Of a stretch of DNA of 64,000 nt, positions 45,829 to 53,733 are shown piece by piece (the stretch's first letter is position 1; every line of letters starts with the position of its first letter). This DNA is from Lachnospiraceae bacterium. Lineage in GTDB: Bacteria; Bacillota; Clostridia; Lachnospirales; Lachnospiraceae. The notes beneath the pieces were generated by a model that ran no database searches, was not told where the DNA came from, and worked only from the letters and a program-made list of their open reading frames with translations. The translations under genes and the position numbers were made by a program. The stretch covers positions 62,001-126,000 of the forward strand of contig CAJTFX010000013.1 in NCBI GenBank assembly GCA_910575555.1. The letters are read 5' to 3'.

Positions 45829-47029
45829 AAAACAAGTTCTGGAACAGTTGGATATGACGAGGGAACATGAGGAAGAAGAGGTTCTGGCAGCCATTGACGA
45901 GGAGATTTGCAGGGCAGCCAAAGAGCGGGTGATTCCTTTGAACTGGCGCAGGGAACTGCGCATGCAGGTATTTCATTCTCTGCGGAAACTGGATGTGCTG
46001 CAGGAGCTTTTAAATGAAGATGACGTAACAGAAATTATGGTAAACGGCGCAGACCATATTTTCTACGAGAAAAAGGGTCAGATTCTTCCCTGGGATAAGT
46101 GTTTTTCTTCCAGAGAAAAACTGGAGGATATTATTCAGCAAATTGTGGGAAACCACAACCGGATGGTCAATGAAGCGGAGCCCATTGCAGATACCAGACT
46201 GGAGGATGGCTCCAGAGTGAACGTAGTTCTGCCGCCGGTGGCCCTGGAAGGGCCGGTAGTGTCTATCCGGAAGTTCCCGAAACATCCTTTATTGATGGAA
46301 CAGATGATTGACGGAGGTTCCATCAGCAGGGAGTGCGCAGAATTTCTGGAAAAACTGGTGAAAGCCGGTTATAACATATTCATTTCCGGAGGAACCGGAT
46401 CAGGAAAAACAACATTTCTGAATGCCCTTTCTGAATTTATTCCAAAATCAGAACGTGTGATAACAATTGAAGATTCCGCAGAACTGCAGCTTCAGGGAAT
46501 TGAGAATCTGGTTCGCCTGGAAACCAGAACCGGAGGCCCCGAGGGAACTCTGGTAGTTACCATAAGAGATTTAATACGGACGGCTCTCCGTATGCGGCCG
46601 GATCGGATTATTGTAGGGGAAATCAGGGGCGCGGAATGTCTGGACATGCTTCAGGCCATGAACACCGGCCATGACGGCTCCCTCAGCACCGGCCATGCCA
46701 ACAGCAGCCAGGATATGCTGAGCCGTATGGAGACCATGGTCTTGATGGGAATGGAGCTTCCTTTGTTGGCAATCCGATCCCAGATTGCGGCCGGCGTGGA
46801 TATCCTGGTGCATTTGGGGCGGCTGCGGGACAGAAGCAGGAGAATGCTGTCCATTGCGGAAGTGGCGGGAGTGAAAGAGAATGGAATCCGCCTGAATCCG
46901 CTGTATGAATTTAAAGAAATGGGAGAGCAGGCCGGAAGAATTGCCGGAAGCTGGGTTAAAACAGGAGAACTGATTCATCGGGGTAAATTATACCGCGCAG
47001 GAATGGAGGGGATTTGTGAGGGATTATAA
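45788..47029 (+). CDS. tadA: TadA/CpaF pilus assembly ATPase
   Basis: A 413-residue secretion ATPase. An N-terminal helical domain and a linker (DDVTEIMVNGADHIFYEKKG) precede the ATPase: Walker A GGTGSGKTTFLNAL, Asp box VITIEDSAEL, Walker B MRPDRIIVGEIRG, and His box STGHANSS. It drives Flp pilus extension. The ATG overlaps tadZ by 41 bp; an internal GTG at 45812 is in the same frame and could be used instead. Confidence 0.95.
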   Translation: MPEELRGYRVEQIRKQVLEQLDMTREHEEEEVLAAIDEEICRAAKERVIPLNWRRELRMQVFHSLRKLDVLQELLNEDDVTEIMVNGADHIFYEKKGQILPWDKCFSSREKLEDIIQQIVGNHNRMVNEAEPIADTRLEDGSRVNVVLPPVALEGPVVSIRKFPKHPLLMEQMIDGGSISRECAEFLEKLVKAGYNIFISGGTGSGKTTFLNALSEFIPKSERVITIEDSAELQLQGIENLVRLETRTGGPEGTLVVTIRDLIRTALRMRPDRIIVGEIRGAECLDMLQAMNTGHDGSLSTGHANSSQDMLSRMETMVLMGMELPLLAIRSQIAAGVDILVHLGRLRDRSRRMLSIAEVAGVKENGIRLNPLYEFKEMGEQAGRIAGSWVKTGELIHRGKLYRAGMEGICEGL

Positions 47030-47756
47030 AGTCTATGTTTTAAATGGAAAAGAAAGACTTCTCTGCCTTGGAATTACGGCAGGCCTTGCAGGGGCCGTCT
47101 CCTGGCTGTTTTATCATAATGGATGCGCCATGGCATTATCGCTAATTCTGTACCTTCCGGTAGAAAGAACGTTAAAACGGCATTTGATGAAGAAAAGAAA
47201 AGGAGAGCTGCTGTTTCAGTTTAAGGAAATCCTTCAGATGGCTGTTACAGCGTTAAAGGCAGGATATGCCATGGAAAATGCATTTGTACATGCCAGAGAA
47301 GAATTTGTAAAACTCTACGGTCAGGAGGCAGTGATGGCCCGGGAATTTGCCTATATCAATCATCAGGTGAAATTAAATGTAACGTTGGAATCCCTGTTGG
47401 AAGATTTGGCCGAAAGGTGTGGAATCGAAGAAATCAGCAGTTTTTCTCAGGTGTTTGGATTTGCAAAACGAAGCGGCGGTGATTTCCTTGGAATATTTCA
47501 GAACTCAGCGGAGAAAATTCGGCAAAAGGCAGAGATCAAGCGGGAAATCGAAGTGGTTATTGCTGCCAAACGAATGGAAATGAATATTATGAATCTTGTG
47601 CCTTTTGGGATTCTGGCTTATGTGGGAATCACCTCGCCGGAATTTTTAGAGCCTCTTTACGGAAACTGGATGGGAATAGGGGTAATGACAGTAACCCTGG
47701 TGGTTTATGTATTTGCCTGTTGGCTGTCGGAAAAGATTGTGGATATACAGGTGTAG
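47016..47756 (+). CDS. tadB: TadB-like inner platform protein
   Basis: A 246-residue protein from GTG with GGAGGGG upstream, overlapping tadA by 14 bp. It has two N-terminal membrane segments, a cytoplasmic T2SS-F helical domain (LQMAVTALKAGYAMENAFVHA, QVFGFAKRSGGDFLGIFQNSA, EIEVVIAAKRMEMNIM) and two C-terminal membrane segments. It forms the membrane platform on which TadA acts. Confidence 0.9.
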   Translation: MRDYKVYVLNGKERLLCLGITAGLAGAVSWLFYHNGCAMALSLILYLPVERTLKRHLMKKRKGELLFQFKEILQMAVTALKAGYAMENAFVHAREEFVKLYGQEAVMAREFAYINHQVKLNVTLESLLEDLAERCGIEEISSFSQVFGFAKRSGGDFLGIFQNSAEKIRQKAEIKREIEVVIAAKRMEMNIMNLVPFGILAYVGITSPEFLEPLYGNWMGIGVMTVTLVVYVFACWLSEKIVDIQV

Positions 47757-47766
47757 GAGAACGAGT

Positions 47767-49038
47767 ATGTATGGATATTTGATTGCGGCAGGGGGCTGTG
47801 CAGCAGCGGCCTGGAGGTTCAGGAAGCTGGGAGCCCGGAAGAGACTGTATGAGGCGGCGCTGCTTTTGGTAGCAGGATTTTTTCTGGCAGCAGTGTTTGA
47901 CCGAATGGATGAGGGCGGGTATCTAAAGCAGATTTCCCGGAATGGGCCGGGGCGGGGACAGGAAGAGAAACATATTCTGGTGGACGCAGAGGGCATATTG
48001 GAGCAGTATCCCATGAAAGTTCAGGTGGAAGAAAAGAAACTGACCAGAAAACAGAAACAGGAATATCTGGACAGGGCGAAAGAAGAACTGGATCAGGTGA
48101 TTTTGGGCGATAATCCTTCTCTGGAGGCAGTAAGTCAGTCCCTGTATCTGCCGGAAGCACTGCAGGAGGGCGCGGTGGAAGCAGAGTACCGTTTTTCTGA
48201 TTATGAGGTGTTTGATACAGAAGGGAATCTGATCGCGCCCTTGGAAGAACCAGTTCTGGTGGAAGTGACGGTGGAACTGACCTGTCAGGAGGAAGTCTGT
48301 TTGTATCAATTTTTTGTTCAGGCAGTGCCTGGAGAAAAAACAGCGCAGGAATCCTTTGCAGAGAAGCTTGAACAATTACTGGCATCGGAAAATAACAGGG
48401 AAAACGCTGATTATCTGGTGCTTCCGGAACAATTGGATGACAGAAAACTTACCTGGAAAGAACAGAAGGAAAACCGAAGCGGAATTATGGCGCTGTTGGG
48501 AATTGCCGGCGGGGCTGCTGTAGTTTTTTCCGAAAAAGAGGAGAAAAAGAAGAAAGAACTGCAGCGCCGCCGGCAGATGCTTCTGGATTATTCTGAGATT
48601 GTCAGTCAGCTGTCGCTGCTGTTGGGGGCGGGCATGAATCTGACATTGGCCTGGGAAAAAATTGCAGCAGCCTATCAGAGCAGAAGGAAGCGAAAGGAGG
48701 TAGAAAGACGTGAAGCATATGAAGAGATGGTGACAGTTCTTCATGAAATACAGGCGGGAGTGGGAGAACTGCAGGCATTTGAGAATTTCGGTACAAGATG
48801 TGATCTGAGCGTATACCGCAAGTTAGCCTCTCTGATTGTCAGGAATATCCGAAAAGGCTCAAAGGGGCTGCAGCGGCTGTTGGAGGAGGAAGAAAGAGAG
48901 GCTTTTGAACAGAGAAAGGCAGAAGCCAGAAAAGCAGGGGAAGAGGCAGGCACGAAGCTGCTGCTTCCTATGGGAATCATGCTTGTGCTTGTATTGGTAA
49001 TTCTGGTAGTGCCGGCAGGGCTGACGCTTAATATTTAG
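47767..49038 (+). CDS. tadC: TadC-like platform protein with large inserted loop
   Basis: A 423-residue protein; ATG chosen for TAGGAGAAC just upstream. Short N-terminal membrane segments are followed by a predicted extracytoplasmic loop of about 185 residues (about 55-240; KKLTRKQKQEYLDRAKEELDQ, VEVTVELTCQEEVCLYQFF). Then come a membrane segment, a T2SS-F domain (EIVSQLSLLLGAGMNLTLAWEKI, LQRLLEEEEREAFEQRKAEAR) and a C-terminal membrane segment. Ordinary TadC lacks the loop and is about 300 residues. It pairs with TadB. Confidence 0.8.
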   Translation: MYGYLIAAGGCAAAAWRFRKLGARKRLYEAALLLVAGFFLAAVFDRMDEGGYLKQISRNGPGRGQEEKHILVDAEGILEQYPMKVQVEEKKLTRKQKQEYLDRAKEELDQVILGDNPSLEAVSQSLYLPEALQEGAVEAEYRFSDYEVFDTEGNLIAPLEEPVLVEVTVELTCQEEVCLYQFFVQAVPGEKTAQESFAEKLEQLLASENNRENADYLVLPEQLDDRKLTWKEQKENRSGIMALLGIAGGAAVVFSEKEEKKKKELQRRRQMLLDYSEIVSQLSLLLGAGMNLTLAWEKIAAAYQSRRKRKEVERREAYEEMVTVLHEIQAGVGELQAFENFGTRCDLSVYRKLASLIVRNIRKGSKGLQRLLEEEEREAFEQRKAEARKAGEEAGTKLLLPMGIMLVLVLVILVVPAGLTLNI

Positions 49039-49106
49039 CCTGTTAAAAAACGGAGACTATACTGTTGTAAAACAAGAGATTTGAGACTATTTTTAGGAGG
49101 AAGAAA

Positions 49107-49274
49107 ATGAGAGAATTTAAAAGATTTTTGACAGAAGAGGACGGAATGGGAGTAGTGGAGGTTATTTTAATTATTGTGGTTCTGATTAGCCTGGTGGCTT
49201 TGTTCAAGACGCAGATCAGCCAGCTGGTGAATGATGTGTTAAAGAAGGTTTCAGGCAATGCAAAGAAAATCTGA
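49107..49274 (+). CDS. flp: Flp-type (type IVb) pilin
   Basis: A 55-residue prepilin: a short charged leader ending EEDG, then MGVVEVILIIVVLISLVALF, with Glu at +5 after the Gly cleavage site and a hydrophobic helix, ending in a Lys-rich tail. It is the major Flp pilus subunit, cleaved by the A24 peptidase. AGGAGGAAG precedes the ATG. It overlaps the DUF5702 gene by 17 bp. Confidence 0.93.
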   Translation: MREFKRFLTEEDGMGVVEVILIIVVLISLVALFKTQISQLVNDVLKKVSGNAKKI

Positions 49275-50763
49275 GAATAAGCGGAACGCCTGTGAGGGCA
49301 GCATTACGCTGTTTCTGGCGTTGACGCTGACCATTATACTTTCCCTGATTTTTTCCTTATTGGAAGCCGCAAGGGTACAGGCGCTTGTAAGAATCGCCCG
49401 GCGGGATTTGCAGCTTAGACTGGAATCTGCCTTTGGCCGGTATCATGTACCCATGTGGGACAATTACCATATGCTGTTTCTGGATGGAAAGGATGCAAAG
49501 GGTCAGTTCAATCTGTCTGTACTGGAAGGAATTCTGATGGAAGAGGCGGCCCTGGAACAAATGGAGCGAGGCTTCTATCAGATTTCATTGAAAAATATTG
49601 AGATTGAAAAATATGCACTGGCAACGGATCAGAAAGGAAAGTTTTTCCGGGAGCAGGCGTGCCGGGCGATAAAGGAAAAACTTGCAGCGCAGACGGCGGA
49701 CAGGATAAAAGGAATATTGAAACAGGGAGAAGCGTTGGAAAAGGACAGCCATAAGGCAGAAGAGAAGTGGAAACAGGCGCAGGAGGCGGCAGAGAAGGCG
49801 AAAGAGGCAGCCGAAGCAGCTAAGAAAGATGGAGAAGGCGAGGCGGCAAAAACGGCCAGGGAAGCGGAGAAAAAATTGCCGGAAAACCCTATGGATTTTG
49901 TAAGTTTGTGGAAAAAGTCACCGATTTTAACCCTTGTTGTGGAAAATTCCTTCCAGATTTCCCCAAAGAGCATTTCCCAGAAAAACAGTATTCAAAACCG
50001 AAAACTGGAAACCGGAAATCTGGAAAAAGCAGGAAAGGAAACATTGGAAAAATTGTGGCTGATACAATACTTAAACACTTACTTTTCCTGTCAGAGCGGC
50101 GCCGGAGCAGGCGGGGGTGACAGCCATGCCCTGGATTATGAGCTGGAGTACTGCATCGGTGGAAAAGAGACAGACAGCCAGAATTTGGAACAGGCGGTAA
50201 ACAGGCTGCTTCTGCTGCGGGAAGCCGGCAATTTTGCAACTATTATGCAGGACAGCGGCAAACAGGCCCTTGCAATGGAGATGGCTGCGGCTGCCGTGGG
50301 ATTTACCGGACTTCCTCCGCTGATCCAGGCAGTGCAGGTTGGAATTCTGCTTGGATGGAGCTATATGGAAAGCATTCTGGATGTCAGACATCTTCTGGCA
50401 GGGGGAAAAGTACCTCTGATCAAAGAAGTGTCTCAGTGGCAGAGTGATGTGTCTCTGGGCCAGAAAGCATTGGAACAGGACACAAAGCAGGAAGAGCAGG
50501 GCCTGGATTACCGGGAATATCTGCAGATATTGCTGTTGTCAGTGAAAGAAGATACTCTGGTATACCGGGCTATGGATGTGATGGAACAAAATATCAGACT
50601 GCTGCCCGGGGAAGAAACCTTTGCTATGGATCATATGATACAGGGGGTGGAGGCTGAAACTGTATCAGGAGCGGATTCAATGTTTTTAGGGCTGATTACC
50701 AGCGGCAGGGAACAGGATGGAATGTATCATTTTAACAGCGAATATCAGATTTTTTATGAATGA
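49258..50763 (+). CDS. DUF5702 domain protein of the Tad locus
   Basis: A 501-residue protein with an N-terminal anchor (ACEGSITLFLALTLTIILSLIFSL in parts) like TadE/TadG pseudopilins but lacking the Glu+5. The core LEAARVQALVRIARRDLQLRLESAFGRY is typical of DUF5702. A Lys/Glu/Ala coiled coil (about residues 140-205) is followed by an extracytoplasmic region. It is a probable pilus-associated, TadG-like component. The start overlaps flp by 17 bp. Confidence 0.8.
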   Translation: MQRKSENKRNACEGSITLFLALTLTIILSLIFSLLEAARVQALVRIARRDLQLRLESAFGRYHVPMWDNYHMLFLDGKDAKGQFNLSVLEGILMEEAALEQMERGFYQISLKNIEIEKYALATDQKGKFFREQACRAIKEKLAAQTADRIKGILKQGEALEKDSHKAEEKWKQAQEAAEKAKEAAEAAKKDGEGEAAKTAREAEKKLPENPMDFVSLWKKSPILTLVVENSFQISPKSISQKNSIQNRKLETGNLEKAGKETLEKLWLIQYLNTYFSCQSGAGAGGGDSHALDYELEYCIGGKETDSQNLEQAVNRLLLLREAGNFATIMQDSGKQALAMEMAAAAVGFTGLPPLIQAVQVGILLGWSYMESILDVRHLLAGGKVPLIKEVSQWQSDVSLGQKALEQDTKQEEQGLDYREYLQILLLSVKEDTLVYRAMDVMEQNIRLLPGEETFAMDHMIQGVEAETVSGADSMFLGLITSGREQDGMYHFNSEYQIFYE

Positions 50764-50813
50764 GCAAATATCATTCTTCATAATCAGTATGGAAATTATG
50801 TATCCGCACAGGA

Positions 50814-50938
50814 AAGGAGGGCATAAAAAAGTGCCTTGGATAACTGGAAAGGAAAACGAAGAAAGCTCTCTCAGGCAGAACTATATAGAAAAAAGTTATG
50901 GGTGTTCCCCGCCAAAGGCACTTTTTCATGCCCTCCTT
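50814..50938 (+). promoter_or_regulatory. Long inverted repeat occluding a ribosome-binding site
   Basis: Arms 50814-50837 and 50915-50938 are complementary at 23 of 24 positions around a 77-nt loop. The left arm contains AAGGAGGG and the GTG start at 50831; the right arm lies inside the coding region. In mRNA it would hide the ribosome-binding site and start of the TadE-like gene. Confidence 0.75.
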
Positions 50939-51655
50939 CCGGGAAGCCTGACGGTGGAGGCGGCATTGGCTCTTCCAATTTTTCTGTTTGCCATGATAAT
51001 GATACTGTTTCTGTTTCGGATGATGCAGGTTCAGTATCTTGTGGGAAATTCCCTGGATCGGGCGGCGGCAGAAGCATCGCTGTTTGGTGGACTTTCCCAA
51101 AAAGAGGCGGAAAATTTAGCCAAAGCCATGTTTTATAAAGAACTGGCAGTTCAGAAATGCCCTGTGTCCGGCATAGAGCTTGGAGCAGCAGGATTTTCCT
51201 GGAACAGCGGGAAAGGAGATTCTGACTTTATTGACTTGTCGGTGTCTTACCGGATGCGGTTTCCCCTGAATTTTTTTGGCAGAAGAAGTCTGTCTTTTTC
51301 AAACAGCTGCAGAATGCACCGCTGGACAGGCAATCAGGATGGTGCAGAAAACCGGGAAGGGAAGGAATGGGTTTACCTTACTCCAACCCAAAATGTATAT
51401 CACATCAGAAGGGACTGCAGCCATCTGAAGATTACAATTCAGTCTGTAACAGCCAATGGAACGATCCAAAAAAAGTATCAGCCATGCGGGCATTGTGTGC
51501 GGAAGAAAAAACCGGGAGCTATGGTATATATTACCAGTGAAGGAGACTGCTATCATATGAAAATAGATTGCAGCGGATTAAAAAGAACAGTTTATATGGT
51601 GTTAAAAGAGCAGGTCAAAACAAAAAGGGCCTGTGCAAGATGCGGGGGTAAATAG
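50831..51655 (+). CDS. TadE-like pseudopilin with Cys/His-rich C-terminus
   Basis: A 274-residue protein. GTG at 50831 has GGAGGG nine bases upstream; an ATG at 50756 lacks one. The pseudopilin motif is PGSLTVEAALALPIF with Glu at +5, followed by a membrane helix. The C-terminus holds two related modules (VYHIRRDCSHLK...YQPCGHC and CYHMKIDCSGLK...ACARC), possibly metal-binding or disulfide modules. It is likely a minor subunit of the Tad pilus. Its translation start is enclosed in a long stem. Confidence 0.82.
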   Translation: MPWITGKENEESSLRQNYIEKSYGCSPPKALFHALLPGSLTVEAALALPIFLFAMIMILFLFRMMQVQYLVGNSLDRAAAEASLFGGLSQKEAENLAKAMFYKELAVQKCPVSGIELGAAGFSWNSGKGDSDFIDLSVSYRMRFPLNFFGRRSLSFSNSCRMHRWTGNQDGAENREGKEWVYLTPTQNVYHIRRDCSHLKITIQSVTANGTIQKKYQPCGHCVRKKKPGAMVYITSEGDCYHMKIDCSGLKRTVYMVLKEQVKTKRACARCGGK

Positions 51656-51656
51656 T

Positions 51657-52079
51657 ATGCAGAAATTTATGGTATTAGGATTACTGGGATTGTGTACCTG
51701 GGAAGATGTGAAAAGAAAAGAGCTGACGCTGATTTATATTTTGCTGTTTGGAGTGTGCGGTGTGTGCCTGCATTTGTTTTATCCGGAATGTTCCATTTAC
51801 AGTATACTGTGGGGAATGCTTCTGGGAGTGTCTATGATGCTGGTCAGTTGGCTCAGCCGCGGAAAAACAGGAATGGGAGACGGGATTCTTCTGGTGGTGA
51901 CCGGCGTATATCTGGGAGGACTGGGGAATCTGAAGCTGCTTTTTACAGGGCTTATATTTGCAGCAGTCTGGTCTTTGATGCTTTTGTCCCTTGGAAAGAA
52001 AAATGGAAAAGAAAAGATTGCATTCGTTCCGTTTTTGCTGATTTCCTATCTTATGATGCTGACAGGACGGCTGATATGA
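51657..52079 (+). CDS. Prepilin peptidase (A24 family), second copy
   Basis: A 140-residue membrane protein with the first active-site Asp in CTWEDVKRKELTLI and the GxGD motif in GKTGMGDGILL. It is shorter than the copy at 44273. Flp, the two TadE-like proteins and others in the operon are possible substrates, so the two peptidases may differ in specificity. The stop overlaps the next start (ATGA). Confidence 0.82.
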   Translation: MQKFMVLGLLGLCTWEDVKRKELTLIYILLFGVCGVCLHLFYPECSIYSILWGMLLGVSMMLVSWLSRGKTGMGDGILLVVTGVYLGGLGNLKLLFTGLIFAAVWSLMLLSLGKKNGKEKIAFVPFLLISYLMMLTGRLI

Positions 52080-52285
52080 TAAAAAGAAAAGTCAGCGGAA
52101 GCTTTACCGTAGAGGCAGCGCTGGTTCTGCCTGTGGTATTGATTTGTATGCTGCTGATTTTAAACCAGGGGTTTGAAATGTACCGGGAGCTGGCGGAAAC
52201 AGCAGATAAACAGCAAATGTGGGAGGAATTTGTCCCGTCAGATTATTTTCGTAAATTGGAACTGTTGGATGAAGTTACAGGCTGA
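52076..52285 (+). CDS. Small TadE-like pseudopilin
   Basis: A 69-residue protein: KRKVSGSFTVEAALVLPVV, with Gly-1 and Glu+5 around the cleavage site, a single hydrophobic helix and a short charged tail. It is a minor pseudopilin, translationally coupled to the upstream peptidase. It could also be a truncated TadE, as typical members are over 100 residues. Confidence 0.82.
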   Translation: MIKRKVSGSFTVEAALVLPVVLICMLLILNQGFEMYRELAETADKQQMWEEFVPSDYFRKLELLDEVTG

Positions 52286-52340
52286 CGGTAAGAGACTCTC
52301 TCCGTTGTCTGTACGGACAGGCAGCGTGTTTGCTGTGCAT

Positions 52341-52390
52341 GATGACTGCCCGGAAAGAGGTACAATGCTGTGTGATGACTGCCCGGAAAG
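52341..52390 (+). repeat. 33-bp-spaced direct repeat before the FHA gene
   Basis: A 17-base sequence (GATGACTGCCCGGAAAG) occurs at 52341-52357 and 52374-52390. With the shared TGCTGTG before each copy it makes an imperfect tandem repeat in the 117-bp gap between the small TadE-like gene and the FHA gene. Confidence 0.75.
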
Positions 52391-52402
52391 GAATAGAGGA
52401 AA

Positions 52403-53662
52403 ATGGAAGTAACTTATAGAAGAAATTTACAGAAAAGTTATATGTGTGTGAAAGAACAAGAGGAGCCTGCAGCAGAATACGAGTTAAATATGTTAAAAGC
52501 AGAGCATGTGCCGTATCTTCTGGAACTGGATGTGGTGGAATCTGACGGCGAAAAGAACTATCTGTACGATATCAGCGGAAAACAGCAGATGGAGGATTAC
52601 CTTTCAGGAAAGAAAATGGGATATGAAATGCTTTGGAAATTATTGAATTCTGTCAGGGAACTGTGCAGTGTTCTGCCGGATTACCTGCTGCGGGAGAATG
52701 GAATCTGCCTGAAAGAAGAATATATTTATGTAAATCTGGGAGACGGGAGTCTGTCCTTTACGTATCTTCCTTTTTGGAATGAGAGCCTGCAGGATGCCTT
52801 TGCCCGCTGCATGGAGCAGATTCTCAGAAAAATTGATCACCAGGATCAGGCAGCCGCCGAATTGGCGTATCAGATTTATCAGATGTCCGTAATGGAAAAT
52901 GTCAGTATCCGAAAAATGTTGGAAAACATAAAGGTAACAAAGGGGCAGATAACAGATAATTTGGAATTTGGCGAAAGACGGCAGGAGACAGTTTATGATA
53001 ACCATTCGGAGGAAATAACGGAACATGCAGCTTCAGAGGAGGAGAAAAAGCAGAATAAAATAGTCCAGGGAATCTGGAAAAAGGCAGATGAGATGCCCTG
53101 GCTTTCTACATTGCTTCGCTATGTTCCGTTTCATCCATATCAGGAGGGGACTTCAGGAGATAAATTTTTGAAGGAGGAAGCTTCAGGGGATAAATTTTTG
53201 AAAGAGGAGAACGGAAAGAGGATATCTCTGAAAGAAATTGTTTTTCAGAAGAAATTCATAAAAGAAAAGCCTTTTGTGGACCGTCAGGAAGTACTGCCAC
53301 CGGAGAAAACAGCGGGGGAGAGAGAACTGTCATATCCCACAGAGATTCTGTGCACTGGCAGTCAGGAGCCCATGGGAAAGCTGATTTATCAGGGAATTCA
53401 CGGATGCAGCGATATTCTGGTGGAAGGAGAAGAATTTCTGGTTGGAAAGAACAGGTATCAGGCTGCAGGTGTGATTGAGGCTGAAGGAATCAGCCGGATT
53501 CATGCCAGAATCAGCAAATTGGAAGGCATATATTATTTAGAAGATTTAAATTCCACCAACGGGACTTATCTGAACGGAGAACCTATGGCATATCATCAGA
53601 AACGGAAACTGAGTAAAAACGATCGGATTCTGTTTGGCCCGGAGGAATACCTTTTTTCCTGA
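52403..53662 (+). CDS. FHA-domain protein with DUF6382-type N-terminus
   Basis: A 419-residue protein. Residues 1-200 are an N-terminal domain resembling DUF6382 (YVNLGDGSLSFTYLPFWNESL), followed by a charged linker and a C-terminal FHA domain (about 325-419: FLVGKNRYQAAGVIEAEGISRIHARI, LEDLNSTNGTYLNG), which binds phosphothreonine. It probably regulates or localises the Tad machinery through Ser/Thr phosphorylation. A 10-residue duplication (SGDKFLKEE) lies in the linker. It is the last gene of the pilus operon. Confidence 0.85.
   Translation: MEVTYRRNLQKSYMCVKEQEEPAAEYELNMLKAEHVPYLLELDVVESDGEKNYLYDISGKQQMEDYLSGKKMGYEMLWKLLNSVRELCSVLPDYLLRENGICLKEEYIYVNLGDGSLSFTYLPFWNESLQDAFARCMEQILRKIDHQDQAAAELAYQIYQMSVMENVSIRKMLENIKVTKGQITDNLEFGERRQETVYDNHSEEITEHAASEEEKKQNKIVQGIWKKADEMPWLSTLLRYVPFHPYQEGTSGDKFLKEEASGDKFLKEENGKRISLKEIVFQKKFIKEKPFVDRQEVLPPEKTAGERELSYPTEILCTGSQEPMGKLIYQGIHGCSDILVEGEEFLVGKNRYQAAGVIEAEGISRIHARISKLEGIYYLEDLNSTNGTYLNGEPMAYHQKRKLSKNDRILFGPEEYLFS
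53151..53210 (+). repeat. 30-bp in-frame tandem duplication in the FHA linker
   Basis: Units 53151-53180 and 53181-53210 encode a 10-residue unit around SGDKFLKEE with four base differences or fewer by eye, in the disordered linker of the FHA protein. Confidence 0.8.
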
Positions 53663-53674
53663 ATCTGCAAACAG

Positions 53675-53727
53675 TTGACTTTGCCTCCAAAAATTTATAT
53701 ACTAAAGACATTGATAAATTTGGAGGC
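53675..53727 (+). promoter_or_regulatory. Promoter with overlapping dyad operator
   Basis: TTGACT (53675-53680), a 17-bp spacer and TATACT (53698-53703). A dyad (53683-53697 and 53715-53727, GCCTCCAAAAATTTA versus TAAATTTGGAGGC) brackets the -10 box. Its left arm is upstream of the expected transcript start, so it should act as a DNA operator rather than an RNA stem. Confidence 0.65.
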
Positions 53728-53733
53728 TTTGGT

